A stretch of DNA of 64,000 nt from contig BAIF02000066.1 in NCBI GenBank assembly GCA_000509105.1, positions 124,001 through 188,000 of the forward strand, given 5' to 3'. This stretch comes from Clostridiales bacterium VE202-21 (GTDB lineage Bacteria > Bacillota > Clostridia > Lachnospirales > Lachnospiraceae). The notes below the pieces were generated by a model that did no database searches, was not told where the DNA came from, and worked only from the letters and a program-made list of their open reading frames with translations. The translations under genes were made by a program, and so were the position numbers. Positions 8,351 through 18,642 of the stretch are shown in pieces (the first letter of the stretch is position 1; each line of letters starts with the position of its first letter).

Positions 8351-11178
8351 ATGGCAGGAAAAGGATTTACCTCGAATCAAAACAAACAGGTAGTTAAAAT
8401 GCTTTCAAGGGAGATTGGCAAATGCAATAAGGGCAGAAACCGGATTCTCCTGGGAACGGTTATTTTGTGTATTGTTACGCTGACCATGGTATTTGGAATC
8501 TCATTCGGAAAGGTTCAGGCAGAATATACAAAGGCGGTAAGGGCGGCAGGAACCGCAGCATCAGTCTGCATCGGGGATGCGGACCAGTCTCAGTATGAGA
8601 AGGTTTGTTCCCTCAGTTATGTGAAGCGGGCAGGAAGGTGTGTAACTCTGGGAGAGGCGGCCGACGGTGATCAGTATATCTGCAAGATCCAGGCGCTGGA
8701 TGATGCGGCGTGGGAGGAGATTAGGAAACCGGCTTATACGAATATTCACGGACACTATCCAAAGGAAAAGCAGGAGATCATGCTTTCTGCCAGGTCGCTG
8801 AAAAGTCTGGGTATTGATCATCCGGAGAAGGGGATGCGGATCGGCCTTACGGTAAGTCTCGGACTGCTTTGTACGAAACAGGAAGAATTCCGCCTCAGCG
8901 GCTGGTATACAGACTATGTGGGTGAGACGTCCAATTCTGCAGTGGGATATATATCAGAGCAGAAAGTGGAGGATTGGGGGTATCATGTCTGGGAAGAAGC
9001 AGATATTTTGATCTGTCAGTCAGATCATATGGACTGGCAAGAGACGGAAGAGCGTTTATATCAGGATGTATCAGGAAAGGCGTCTGAAGCGAAGATTACT
9101 GCTGCCAATACTTATGCCTACGATGCAGTCAATCGGCTGGCAGGAGGGTATGGCATGGCCGCATTTGGTGCGCTTCTCATCCTGTGCGGTATGTTTTTTC
9201 TGGTTCAAAATGTGATGCAGATCTCTATGGCAGGAGACATCCGCCAGATGGGGCTTTTAAATACGGTTGGGACAACGAAAAAACAGATGCATAGAATTTA
9301 TTTGGGACAGATTCTTAGAATCTTAATTCCAGGGGTGCTGGCAGGGACACTTCTGTCGGCCTTTGTTTTGCTGGCAGTGATATCGGAGATACTGGGGAAT
9401 CAATACTTAAGCGGATATGGAGCGCGAAAGAACTGCAGATCTTTCGGCCGGGGCTTCTGGCGGCTTCCATCGTATTTACAGTGATGCTCACCGTAAGCGC
9501 AGCGGCAGGTGTCATTCACCACATCGTAAATATATCCTGTGTGGAGAGTATGAATTATACCGGTCTGGTAAGAAACAGGCAAAAGAAGGCAAAATGGAGA
9601 AAGACAGAAAAGAAACTGGTACGAATAAAACATAAGAGGCGAAAAAGAAGCGCTGCCGGGGAACTGTGGTACATGGCATGGCAGAATTTGACCAGACATC
9701 GGGGAAGATTTTTACTGACGGTGTTTTCCCTGTTTCTTGGGATGGAGACCTTTCTGGGGGCTGTTGTTATTACTAAGGGCAGTGATTATATACATGTGAT
9801 CGAGCAGCGTCCGGATTTTCTGATTGCCGGTGAATTCAGTGAGTGGGGGAAGGAACAGGGATACGGACTGGAGTATAAATCGAGAGATGTGGGTGAAGAT
9901 CCGATGCTGACAGAAGGGGATATTTTATACTTATTATATGGCAATTCCTATGATGAGTTTTCCCCTATTTCTTCAGAGGTCAGAGAAGCCTTGTTAAGCC
10001 TTGACGGGGTGGATCAAGAGAAGTCGTACATCATGGAGGGGGCTTATATGACTTCGACTATTTCCAGAAAAGGAGTGATGCCCTTACTGGATAAAAGAGA
10101 TTCATTTAATAAAAACGCACCGGTAATAGAAGGCGCCGGATATGGTGAAAACTATGCCATGATTGAAGGCGGGCTTGAAGATGTCGTCCAGATTCTGAAT
10201 GACGGGGAGATCACCGCTCTGCGGCAGTATGTGGAGGACAATCAACTGCCGGTGGATATGGACAGTCTGGAAAATGGAACAGGCGTGATGATTCTCCATG
10301 ACCATCAGCTTTCACCAAAACAGGAGAGGCTGGCAAAGGAGAGTGTGGGAGAACCGCTGTATTTTACAACAATGCGGTCTAAGAAAGATTGGATGATTTG
10401 GGATCAGCTGAGTCCAAAGGAGAAAGACAGCGTAATAGAAGAAGAGGCACTTGGAGGAATACAGTCGGATATGTTCACTTTAAGCGGCTATCTGGATAAC
10501 CGGGCGGAGGGATTTCCTGATATACGTCAGACCTGGCATGGGGCAGAGGGGCTGGTTTATTATCTGATCAGCAGGGAGGGCTTTGATAAGCTGCCTACGG
10601 AGAAAAAAACGCTTTATATGGAATTGAATGTGGATGAAAAAAGGGAGACAAAAATAAAGACAGAGATTCAAAATATGATATCCCGGGAGAACCGGAGGCG
10701 GGAAAAGATGACAGGAACAGGAGCAGACGAGGAGAACGGAGAGGCAGGAATCTTCTGTATCAGCAAATCGGACCTGCTGGCAGAGGCGGCCAATTATATC
10801 AGAGGGAACCGGCTGATTCTTGGAAGCATCAGCGCAGTCTTATTATTTGCAGGGCTGACGAACTATTTTAATGTTATGATCACCGGAATATTGTCCAGGA
10901 AAAGAGAACTGGAGGTTATGAAGAATGTGGGGATGACCCGGCGGCAGGAGCGAAGGATGCTGGCGGCGGAGGGGCTGTATTACTGCCTGATTGCGGCAGG
11001 TTTGATGTTGACGGTGGGAAGCGGGATCTTGAAGCTGATTTGTATCTATATGGAGCAAAGGCTTTCCTATTATGTGTCCAGATATCCGGTGGGATGGTCA
11101 ATTGTACTGGTTGCCGGATTGGCGGGGATCTGCCTGGTAATACCGGAGATGATGTTTCGCAGGCAGAAAAAGGAATGA
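8351..11178 (+). pseudogene. FtsX/MacB-type ABC permease, split by a frameshift near 9417
   Basis: Two overlapping open frames form one permease of about 942 residues. The first (8351-9484) has an N-terminal membrane segment, an external domain and an FtsX core (FGALLILCGMFFLVQNVMQI, IRQMGLLNTVGTTKKQM, LGQILRILIPGVLAGTL). It loses frame after QYLSGY; read in the other frame from about 9418 the protein continues WSAKELQIFRPGLLAASIVF straight into the second frame, which holds a further external domain and a second FtsX core (GLTNYFNVMITGILSRKREL, MKNVGMTRRQERRML, terminal helices). A single missing base at 'ggatatgg' explains it. It pairs with the ATPase at 7625. The break is either real loss or a sequencing error. 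Confidence 0.82.
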
Positions 11179-11188
11179 TATAATCCAT

Positions 11189-11220
11189 AGGGTACTTGAT
11201 TTTTTCAAGTACCCTTTTTA
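11189..11220 (+). terminator. Rho-independent terminator after the ABC permease
   Basis: AGGGTACTTGA at 11189-11199 pairs perfectly with TCAAGTACCCT at 11205-11215, followed by TTTTTAA. It ends the regulator-kinase-transporter unit. The 240 bp after it, up to the next gene, are AT-rich with no coding sign, and mark the start of the AT-rich region. Confidence 0.9.
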
Positions 11221-11462
11221 AGTTAGGATTTTTAGATCAAAGTTGGATCAAAAGCGTTACTGTTCATATCCTGCAGGCGAGTATATTAACGCCGTCTGCC
11301 TATTGAAAGATACCGCTAATGGCACTTATGAAATTTTTTTGAAACGGAATCGAAAATAATAACAAAATATCAAAAATTTTGTAGGTACATTAAAAGGTAT
11401 TTATGCTAGAATTATATTATGTAATAGAAAATTGTGTATTGGAAAATATAAATAGGTGAGCT

Positions 11463-13199
11463 ATGAATAAGAAAAAAGATGGAAAACGTACGATTCAACA
11501 AAATATGATTTTTTTACTATCTTGTATTATAGTTCTATTGGGAATTTCCATCATTGCTAACGAATATAACCGGGTCTATAAAATAAATATTGAAAAAATA
11601 AATGCGTATACAAATGAAACGGCACGTAATTTAGAAGAAGCATTTGAGTTTGTATCAAATACAATAGTTTTAGCAGCAACAGAAACGAGTGTTCTTGAAT
11701 GGTGTAAGGACCCTTCTTATTTTGAAGAAAAAAATGAAAACTATGTTTTTAATCGGAACAGATATAAAGAGGAACTTAAAAAGGTTTTTAACTATAGCTC
11801 AGCTTGGAATAATAGGGGGATAGCATACATTTCTGTATTTGAAAATGATAAGTTATTGTTATATACATATACGGTTCCTAAAAAAGACATTATTATAGAG
11901 AGGCATTTACAAGAAGTATACGATAGTGAACAAATCAACAATATATATAATACGGGATTGTATTATTTTCTATCACCAGTTCCTAAGGACGACACGATGT
12001 ATGCTGCTCTCAAAATAGCAGCACCAAAGGAGCGGGAGAGTAATTTAATTATTTTATTAGGGATTAATAATGATGCGATAGAAAATACGTATGAAGGCAA
12101 AATTGAATATGATACAATGCTAACACTTATTTTGGACGAAGATAATAAAAATTTGTATTCCCGTGATATGCAAGACGACGAATTTATAAAACAAGTTGCA
12201 AAATATAAAGACGTAAATGAAAGTATATTTTTCTATAAAGGAGTTGAATACGAATGTATTACTAAAAATATCAAAACAGTGAACCTAAGCCTGGTAAATG
12301 TTATCCCTAAGAATAGTATAAATAAAATGGTGCTGAAAGAGCTAACTATTATATTATATATGATATGTCTGGTATTTTTAATATCAATAATCGTAGTGTT
12401 TTGCATGTCTAAGAGAAATACACAGTTTATAAAAGATCTGGATGATGCAATGGAGGCTATTAAAGACGAGAATTATGCAATAAGGCTGAAACCATATTCA
12501 AATAAGGCAGAAAATGATTTGAGTGAAACATTTAATAATATGACTATGAAAATGGAAAAACTCATTAATGAAGAGTATAAATCTAAGATATTGTACCAGG
12601 AATTAGAGCTGGAAATGATACAACAGCAAGTAAACCCACACTTTCTCTTCAATATATTGACGATAATACAGATAAAAGCGAAAATGCTCCAGGATGATAC
12701 AATATATCATATGTTGAAAGCACTTTCAGGCTTTTTACGTGCATCTCTATATTCAGAAAAAAATGCGAGAATTCCAATCGGAAAAGAATTGGAATATACC
12801 GAGTTTTATCTGTATTTACAAAAACAACGCTTTGAAGAGCAGCTTCAATACTCGATTTCACTGCCGGAACACTTGGGAAAATATGAGTTGCCACGTCTTA
12901 CGATTGAACCGTTAGTTGAAAATTCAGTGATCCACGGTATGAATAATCTTAACAGGAGTATGGAGATTAAGATAAAAGTAGAAGAGGCGGAACATGCGAT
13001 ACGAATAGAAGTTTGTGATAATGGAATCGGATTTGATGTGGAATCTCTCCATACAGATGATTGTCATAGTTTAAAAAGAGAAAAGATAGGATTGCGGAAT
13101 ACCGGTACAAGATTACAGCTACTGTATAACAGTGAATTACATATTGAAAGTAAAATAGGAGAAGGGACAATTATTTGGTTTGAACTGCCAAAATATTAG
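11463..13199 (+). CDS. YesM-type sensor histidine kinase
   Basis: A 578-residue kinase of the sugar-responsive YesM class. One membrane helix at about 13-33 and another at about 296-318 enclose an external sensor domain of roughly 260 residues; a HAMP segment follows (IKDLDDAMEAIKDENYAIRL), then the short His_kinase domain with QQQVNPHFLFNILTIIQ (phospho-acceptor His) and a HATPase domain (TIEPLVENSVIHGM, DNGIGFD, GLRNTGTRLQLLY). Its partner regulator starts 14 bp downstream. This class normally senses an extracellular saccharide or its binding protein and switches on the neighbouring importer operon, here the genes from 14928. Confidence 0.9.
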   Translation: MNKKKDGKRTIQQNMIFLLSCIIVLLGISIIANEYNRVYKINIEKINAYTNETARNLEEAFEFVSNTIVLAATETSVLEWCKDPSYFEEKNENYVFNRNRYKEELKKVFNYSSAWNNRGIAYISVFENDKLLLYTYTVPKKDIIIERHLQEVYDSEQINNIYNTGLYYFLSPVPKDDTMYAALKIAAPKERESNLIILLGINNDAIENTYEGKIEYDTMLTLILDEDNKNLYSRDMQDDEFIKQVAKYKDVNESIFFYKGVEYECITKNIKTVNLSLVNVIPKNSINKMVLKELTIILYMICLVFLISIIVVFCMSKRNTQFIKDLDDAMEAIKDENYAIRLKPYSNKAENDLSETFNNMTMKMEKLINEEYKSKILYQELELEMIQQQVNPHFLFNILTIIQIKAKMLQDDTIYHMLKALSGFLRASLYSEKNARIPIGKELEYTEFYLYLQKQRFEEQLQYSISLPEHLGKYELPRLTIEPLVENSVIHGMNNLNRSMEIKIKVEEAEHAIRIEVCDNGIGFDVESLHTDDCHSLKREKIGLRNTGTRLQLLYNSELHIESKIGEGTIIWFELPKY

Positions 13200-13213
13200 A
13201 GGGGGATATAGTA

Positions 13214-14749
13214 GTGTACAAGGTAATTATTGTGGATGATGAAAGCATAATTCAGCAAGGCGTTAAAACGTTAATTGATTGGAATGAATTAAATTGTACG
13301 ATTTCCAAGACATGTAAAAATGGCAGAGAAGCTTTGGAGTTTATTCAAGGCAATGATGTGGATTTTGTAATTACGGATATAAAAATGCCGGTTATGGATG
13401 GACTGGAATTGGCAAAAAAGATCACAGATTTATATGAAGGAATAAAAGTAGTGATTCTGACTGCATATTCAGAATTCGAACTAATTCAGAGATCAATACG
13501 CAAAGGGGCATCTGATTTTATTATAAAAAATGATTTTATCGAAGAATTACCACAAACAATGAAAAGATTGATTGAACAAAAAGAAGAAGAAAATAAAAGC
13601 CGAAAGGAAAAAGAAGAAAAAGACAGTTACCTAAAGGAAATGCTGCTTAGAATGCTGATCAAAGGTAATAACTGTGCACCACAGCTTGAAAAAGAGCTGG
13701 AATCCCTAAAAAGGGAAGAGAAAAACTACTGTGTTTGTTCTTTAATAGCTATTTACAATGAAAAAAAATATTCTAAGGACAACATTCTTATGATGATTAA
13801 GAATTTGTTCAAAGCGTTGGACATAGAGGAGGAGTATTATTTTATAGAAATACAAGAAAAGGAAATTGCAATTGTATTTTGTGGAAACAACAAAAAAGAA
13901 GTAACAAAAGAGGGAATCCTAAGTATATGCAACCAAACGCTTAGGATGGCGGAAGAATTCATGAGAATGATCATTAAGATAGGTGTCAGTGATGTTGTTT
14001 ATGCTCTGGATTTACTTTCACTGGCCTGGGGACAGGCAATGACTGCTAGAAATCAGGCCTGGACAGGTGAGAATGAAGTCATTGGCTATATATCTGAAAT
14101 AAATTCTATAGAAATAAACTGCAAAAAAAGATTTCATGAAATGTGGACTTGCTTAATTGAAGGAAACCTCCCTTATGCAATTCAACTTCTAAAAGCGACT
14201 GCAGAACAACTTTCACAAATACAGTATCCTATTGACAAATTAAAAATAAGTGTTTTCAATTTTATATCTATAGCATATAGACACCTGAATTCAAATTATT
14301 ATGATGAGGATACAGAGGAAAATGAACAACAGACATTCTTAGCTATAGAGCGGGCTACTACTGCATATCAGGTATATGATGGAGTAGAGAAAATGATGAT
14401 ATATGTCGATAATGTCATGAAAAGTAAACATGAAAAACATTATTTAGTAAAATTAATAGATAAGTATATTGCGGAAAATTATAAAAATAGCTTTACTATA
14501 GCAGAAATGGCAAATGACCTGGAGGTGAGTTCTGGATATATTAGTCGAATATATAAACAAAAAACAGGAAAGACTATAATAGAAACAATTAACAGATATC
14601 GGGTAGAGAAAGCAAAAACGTTCCTGAAGGATACTACAATGAAGATATATGAAGTGGCAGAAGCGGTCGGTATTGAGGATCCTGCATATTTTACTACAGT
14701 ATTTATTAAATATACGGGAATAAATCCAAGTGAGTTTCGGTCAAGGTAA
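13214..14749 (+). CDS. YesN-type response regulator with AraC DNA-binding domain
   Basis: A 511-residue regulator: receiver domain (IIVDDE, Asp55 in FVITDIKMPVMDG, LTAYSEF), a middle region of about 270 residues with coiled-coil character, and a C-terminal AraC pair of helix-turn-helices (FTIAEMANDLEVSSGYISRIYK and KIYEVAEAVGIEDPAYFTTVFIK, ending NPSEFR). The GTG start at 13214 is used, since GAGGGGGAT precedes it. The terminator at 14770-14823 follows, so its likely target, the importer operon, has its own promoter. Together with the kinase upstream it forms the sensor pair of the 14.9-31 kb locus. Confidence 0.9.
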   Translation: MYKVIIVDDESIIQQGVKTLIDWNELNCTISKTCKNGREALEFIQGNDVDFVITDIKMPVMDGLELAKKITDLYEGIKVVILTAYSEFELIQRSIRKGASDFIIKNDFIEELPQTMKRLIEQKEEENKSRKEKEEKDSYLKEMLLRMLIKGNNCAPQLEKELESLKREEKNYCVCSLIAIYNEKKYSKDNILMMIKNLFKALDIEEEYYFIEIQEKEIAIVFCGNNKKEVTKEGILSICNQTLRMAEEFMRMIIKIGVSDVVYALDLLSLAWGQAMTARNQAWTGENEVIGYISEINSIEINCKKRFHEMWTCLIEGNLPYAIQLLKATAEQLSQIQYPIDKLKISVFNFISIAYRHLNSNYYDEDTEENEQQTFLAIERATTAYQVYDGVEKMMIYVDNVMKSKHEKHYLVKLIDKYIAENYKNSFTIAEMANDLEVSSGYISRIYKQKTGKTIIETINRYRVEKAKTFLKDTTMKIYEVAEAVGIEDPAYFTTVFIKYTGINPSEFRSR

Positions 14750-14769
14750 AAAAGTTAATAAAAAGTGAA

Positions 14770-14823
14770 AAAAACACAAGGACTCTTTTATTAATAACAA
14801 GAATAAAGAGTACTTGTGTTTTT
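14770..14823 (+). terminator. Strong terminator between the YesN-type regulator and the importer operon
   Basis: A 19-bp arm at 14770-14788 pairs with 14805-14823 with one mismatch; the arms end in A and T tracts, so it works as a terminator in either direction. It separates the sensor pair from the operon it is predicted to control. Confidence 0.88.
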
Positions 14824-14927
14824 ATATGTCGAAATATACAAATAATAATAAATACATCTATTCTATAGTATCTGTTTCGTATGATAGAATTTCTTTAGCA
14901 ATAAACCTCAAAAAAAGAAAGGAGAAA

Positions 14928-16301
14928 ATGATGAAAAAGAAAATATTAAGAAGAGGTGTATCAGTTGTCATGGTAACTGCATCAGTCATGGGAATGATGG
15001 GCGGATGTGGTGGAAAAAAACAAGAAGATGTGAAAGCTGATACTGAGGAGAGTACTTCAATACGTTTTATGGATGTGTCGCCTAGTGAAGCAAGGGAAAA
15101 TTATTATAAGGACACATTCCAGAAGTTTCAGGAGGAGACAGGGATAGAGGTTATTTATGAAAGCGTTCCGTGGGATGATGCGGCAAATAAGCTGACGGTT
15201 CTTGGTACGGCCGGACAATTGCCGGACGTATTGACTTTTACAGAAAGCTGGTTTGGACAATTTACTGAAGCGGAATGGCTTTATCCGCTGGACGAGTATG
15301 TTGAAGAACATGAGGATGAATATAATGAGGTGGTAAAGGGATATACATGGGAACAACAACGCCAGCTTTACGGTCATGTATATGCAGTACCGGATGCATT
15401 TCAGGTATCGGGGATCTACTATAGAAAAGACTGGGCGAAAGAAATCGGTTATGAGATCCCGACAGGGGATGATTGGACATGGGATGCATATTTAGAGCTG
15501 ATCAAAGCATTAACAGATAAAGAGAAGAATCGATACGGCAATTCTTTTAGAGGGGCAAGAGGCGGATTTGATTGTGTCCAGGGATATTTACAAGGAATTA
15601 CTATAGGTAAAATGTATGATGAAGAGGGCAATTGCTTATTGAACAGCCCTGAGTGCGTGGATGCGTTTGCTAAATGGTGTGATATATATAGGGATGGCTA
15701 TGTTCCAGAAGATTCTGTGAACTGGGGATTTGCCGAAATGGTAGATAATTTTGCAAGTGGCTTGACAGGGACATTATGGAACGATTCAGAAGTAGCATTA
15801 ACATTATCCCAAAAAATGTCAGACGATGAATGGGGCGTGCTTCCCGTACCAGTCTGCAAGGACGGAACCCGGATTATAAGAACTTCTAATCCGTACTCAT
15901 ATGTCGTTTCATCCCAGACTAAGAACAAGGAAGCAGCAATAGAATTAATTGATTTCTTATCACGTACAGATAATAACATGCAGTATTGTTTACAGACAGG
16001 GGCAATTCCTGTTAAAGCTGATGTTGGAGATGATGAAAATTATGGTGAGGATGGTATATATGCTCCATTTGTTGCACAGTTAAATCAGCAGGACGCAATA
16101 TTCCCAACAAACTACGGGCCTTTTGATGTAACAGACCTTCATCAAGAAACATTACACGTCGAAATGCAGAAATGCCTTTTAGGAGAGCAGACAGAGCAGG
16201 AGACATTGGATATCCTTTCAAATGAGCTATCCAGCCGTATGAAGAAACACTTAGAAGAAAATCCTGGATCTAAAGTTCCGGAACCTATTGTAATTCAATA
16301 A
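14928..16301 (+). CDS. CUT1 sugar ABC transporter substrate-binding lipoprotein
   Basis: A 457-residue extracellular solute-binding protein (family 1). The N-terminus is a lipoprotein signal: KKKILRRG, a hydrophobic stretch, then MMGGCGG with the lipidated Cys. The mature part has the family pattern (FQKFQEETGIEVIYESVPW, DVLTFTESWFGQF, GHVYAVPDAFQVSGIYYRKDW, GTLWNDSEVALTLSQ, EWGVLPVP). Two Met codons compete: 14931 has the better spacing to GGAG at 14921, 14928 gives one extra residue. Unusually its permeases are not next to it but lie two genes downstream (18643, 19617). It opens a co-directional operon reaching 30949. The ligand is probably an oligosaccharide; which one cannot be read. Confidence 0.88.
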   Translation: MMKKKILRRGVSVVMVTASVMGMMGGCGGKKQEDVKADTEESTSIRFMDVSPSEARENYYKDTFQKFQEETGIEVIYESVPWDDAANKLTVLGTAGQLPDVLTFTESWFGQFTEAEWLYPLDEYVEEHEDEYNEVVKGYTWEQQRQLYGHVYAVPDAFQVSGIYYRKDWAKEIGYEIPTGDDWTWDAYLELIKALTDKEKNRYGNSFRGARGGFDCVQGYLQGITIGKMYDEEGNCLLNSPECVDAFAKWCDIYRDGYVPEDSVNWGFAEMVDNFASGLTGTLWNDSEVALTLSQKMSDDEWGVLPVPVCKDGTRIIRTSNPYSYVVSSQTKNKEAAIELIDFLSRTDNNMQYCLQTGAIPVKADVGDDENYGEDGIYAPFVAQLNQQDAIFPTNYGPFDVTDLHQETLHVEMQKCLLGEQTEQETLDILSNELSSRMKKHLEENPGSKVPEPIVIQ

Positions 16302-16391
16302 ATGTGAAACGCATTTTATAGACAGGCAGATATTTAGAAGCAATGGGCAACGTAATGTTGCCTATTGCTAAATCATTAAAGGAGTGAAAAA

Positions 16392-17444
16392 TTGAGAGGT
16401 AAAGAACTGCTGCAAGTAATATGGAATTTAGGAAAAGCAGAGAGACCGGCATTAATATTAGAGGAGACGGAAGATGCTCCATTACAAATAGCAGGGAACG
16501 CAGATGATATGGAAAGATGTTACCAAATTGCTATACATAGATATAATACAACGCTGCAAGGGAGAGATGATAATTATAATTCACTGGTAACGGGGATTGG
16601 GACACATATCATTCCATGTGCGTTAGGCGGAAAGGAACGGGTTTTTCAAGATGGGCATAAATACTTGGAAAATCCTATTATTTATTCGGTAGATGATGTA
16701 GACAACATAAAAAAGCCGAACATTTTGGATGGACTTTTAGGAAAACAGATCCGGCTGATAGAATATTTTGCAAATAAGACAAACGGCAAAATACCAATAA
16801 GAGTAGGAGATATTCAAAATCCATTGGGATTAGCGGAAATGATATGGGAGACGAATGACTTTTATATATCATTATACGAACATCCTGGGAAAGTCCACCA
16901 ATTACTGGAACTATTGTGTGAAACAGTAATCGAATATATCGACGCAATGAAAGCAGTATGTGATAATTTATGTCCGCTAACATGGCCTCTTATTTGGGCG
17001 CCTAAGGAAAAAGGCATTTATATAGCTGATGATACAATGTCTATGGTTTCACCCGAAATGTATGAGGAATTTGGAGTAAAATATAACAATATTATTAGCC
17101 GTGAATTTGGAGGCTTGATGCTGCATAGCTGTACCATGAATGAAAGGTACTTTGGGAAAATAATAAAAAATGAAAGTCTCAGATCCGTTAATTTTGCATC
17201 ACAGTATTCATCGGATATGAGCAGTATATATGACTATTTTGGTGGGAAAGCAGTAATACTGCCGCACTATCAGCACGGAGATAATCCACAAATTGGAACA
17301 GAAATAGAATTTCTTGAAAAGATAAAAACTTGTTGGAAGCCGGAATATCCTACAATTATATACATATCAAGCAATTTACAGGGCGGAAGGCAGGATGCTG
17401 TGTTAACAGCATATAATCGGCTATTTGGAAAAATAGAACAGTGA
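16392..17444 (+). CDS. URO-D-fold protein with H-x-C site, first of the sugar operon
   Basis: A 350-residue member of the URO-D superfamily. Recognisable parts: an N-terminal strand region, IADDTMSMVSPEMYEEFGVKYNN (the family's conserved acidic loop), LMLHSCTM (His245, Cys247, the H-x-C signature of the methyltransferase branch), and a terminal helix. The third Cys of a full H-x-C...C zinc site is not seen near the end (IYISSNLQGG). The TTG start at 16392 has GGAG at 16381 nine bases upstream. It sits between the binding protein and a PLP lyase in the same operon. A methyl-transfer role is possible by homology, but no corrinoid protein is encoded in the window, and the substrate is unknown. 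Confidence 0.72.
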   Translation: MRGKELLQVIWNLGKAERPALILEETEDAPLQIAGNADDMERCYQIAIHRYNTTLQGRDDNYNSLVTGIGTHIIPCALGGKERVFQDGHKYLENPIIYSVDDVDNIKKPNILDGLLGKQIRLIEYFANKTNGKIPIRVGDIQNPLGLAEMIWETNDFYISLYEHPGKVHQLLELLCETVIEYIDAMKAVCDNLCPLTWPLIWAPKEKGIYIADDTMSMVSPEMYEEFGVKYNNIISREFGGLMLHSCTMNERYFGKIIKNESLRSVNFASQYSSDMSSIYDYFGGKAVILPHYQHGDNPQIGTEIEFLEKIKTCWKPEYPTIIYISSNLQGGRQDAVLTAYNRLFGKIEQ

Positions 17445-17461
17445 AAGGAATGGATAAAGTT

Positions 17462-18631
17462 ATGAATCAAGATTTACTTACAGTAACTCATTTAGGTGAA
17501 AATCCGGATAAATATATGAACGCTGTAGTACCGCCAGTATTTATGAACTCGCTGCATGTTTTTGATACTTATGAAAAACAGAGTACGGTTAATCTGAAAG
17601 AGGATTTTGTTTATGGGAGAACGGCAAACCCAACAACAACTATCTTGGAAAAGAAAATAGCAGCGCTTGAGCATGGGAAAAAAGCAGTTGCCTTCTCCAG
17701 TGGTATGGGAGCCGCAACCGCCGCTGTCTTTTCGATCGCAAAGACAGGGGATCATATCATCTGCATGAGAAATGTATATTTTCCGGTTAAGCGTTTATTA
17801 GATGAATATTGCGTGGAAAGGCTGGGAATGGAGGTTACATATGTTGCCGGCGATGATATCAGAGAACTGGAAAATGCTATAAAAATGAACACCAGTCTGA
17901 TTATATTAGAAAGCCCTGCAACGTTTATTTTTAAAGTGGTAGATGTAGCAGCAATAGCAGGCATAGCCAAAAAACATGGTATAAAAACATATATAGATAA
18001 TACATTTTGTACACCCATTTTTTCAAAGCCATTAGACCTGGGAATAGATATTGTGATGCATTCAATATCGAAATATATCGGGGGCCACAGTGATATCAAT
18101 GGTGGGGTATTGGTATCAAAGGATGCTGAACTAATGGATAATGTGCAGCTGCATTACCGGGAATATTTTGCATCTATTTTAGGCCCGATGGAAGCGTGGC
18201 TGGCGATACGGGGACTGCGTACACTTCCCCTGAGAGTGAAACAGCATCAGGAAACAGCTATGGCAGTTGCACAATATTTAGAAAATCATCCTAAAGTAGA
18301 GAAGGTATATTATACAGGGCTTGCTTCCCACCCCCAGCATGAAATTATTCAGAAACAGATGACAGGGCATACAGGACTGATGAGCTTTTTATTAAAAGAG
18401 AACGCATCCAAAGCCGTGGAATTTATAGACCATTTGAAATTATTTGGAAAGGGATGTTCCTGGGGAGGATTTGAAAGTCTGGCCTTATGTCCTGTAAAAA
18501 ATATTGCTTCTGAAGACCTGCAGTTTATGGGATTAACAGAAAAAGAACGAGGCTTGATCAGAATACACTGCGGGCTGGAAGGTACTGAAAACCTACAGGA
18601 AGACTTACGGCAGGCTTTTGAAGCAATTTAA
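17462..18631 (+). CDS. Cys/Met-metabolism PLP-dependent lyase (cystathionine/methionine gamma-lyase family)
   Basis: A 389-residue fold-type I PLP enzyme. It has YGRTANPTT, the PLP-phosphate loop SSGMGAA, the Asp that holds the ring nitrogen in YIDNTFCTP, the Schiff-base Lys in HSISKYIGGHSD, and the C-terminal GCSWGGFESL and RIHCGLEG. Members are cystathionine gamma-synthase, cystathionine gamma- or beta-lyase, methionine gamma-lyase and O-acetylhomoserine sulfhydrylase; the sequence alone does not decide between them. ATG 17462 is chosen because AAAGGA at 17444 is too close to the in-frame Met at 17450. Its place inside a sugar importer operon, between URO-D proteins, is odd and suggests a sulfur- or amino-containing or methylated substrate; this is inference. 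Confidence 0.82.
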   Translation: MNQDLLTVTHLGENPDKYMNAVVPPVFMNSLHVFDTYEKQSTVNLKEDFVYGRTANPTTTILEKKIAALEHGKKAVAFSSGMGAATAAVFSIAKTGDHIICMRNVYFPVKRLLDEYCVERLGMEVTYVAGDDIRELENAIKMNTSLIILESPATFIFKVVDVAAIAGIAKKHGIKTYIDNTFCTPIFSKPLDLGIDIVMHSISKYIGGHSDINGGVLVSKDAELMDNVQLHYREYFASILGPMEAWLAIRGLRTLPLRVKQHQETAMAVAQYLENHPKVEKVYYTGLASHPQHEIIQKQMTGHTGLMSFLLKENASKAVEFIDHLKLFGKGCSWGGFESLALCPVKNIASEDLQFMGLTEKERGLIRIHCGLEGTENLQEDLRQAFEAI

Positions 18632-18642
18632 GGAGATAACCT

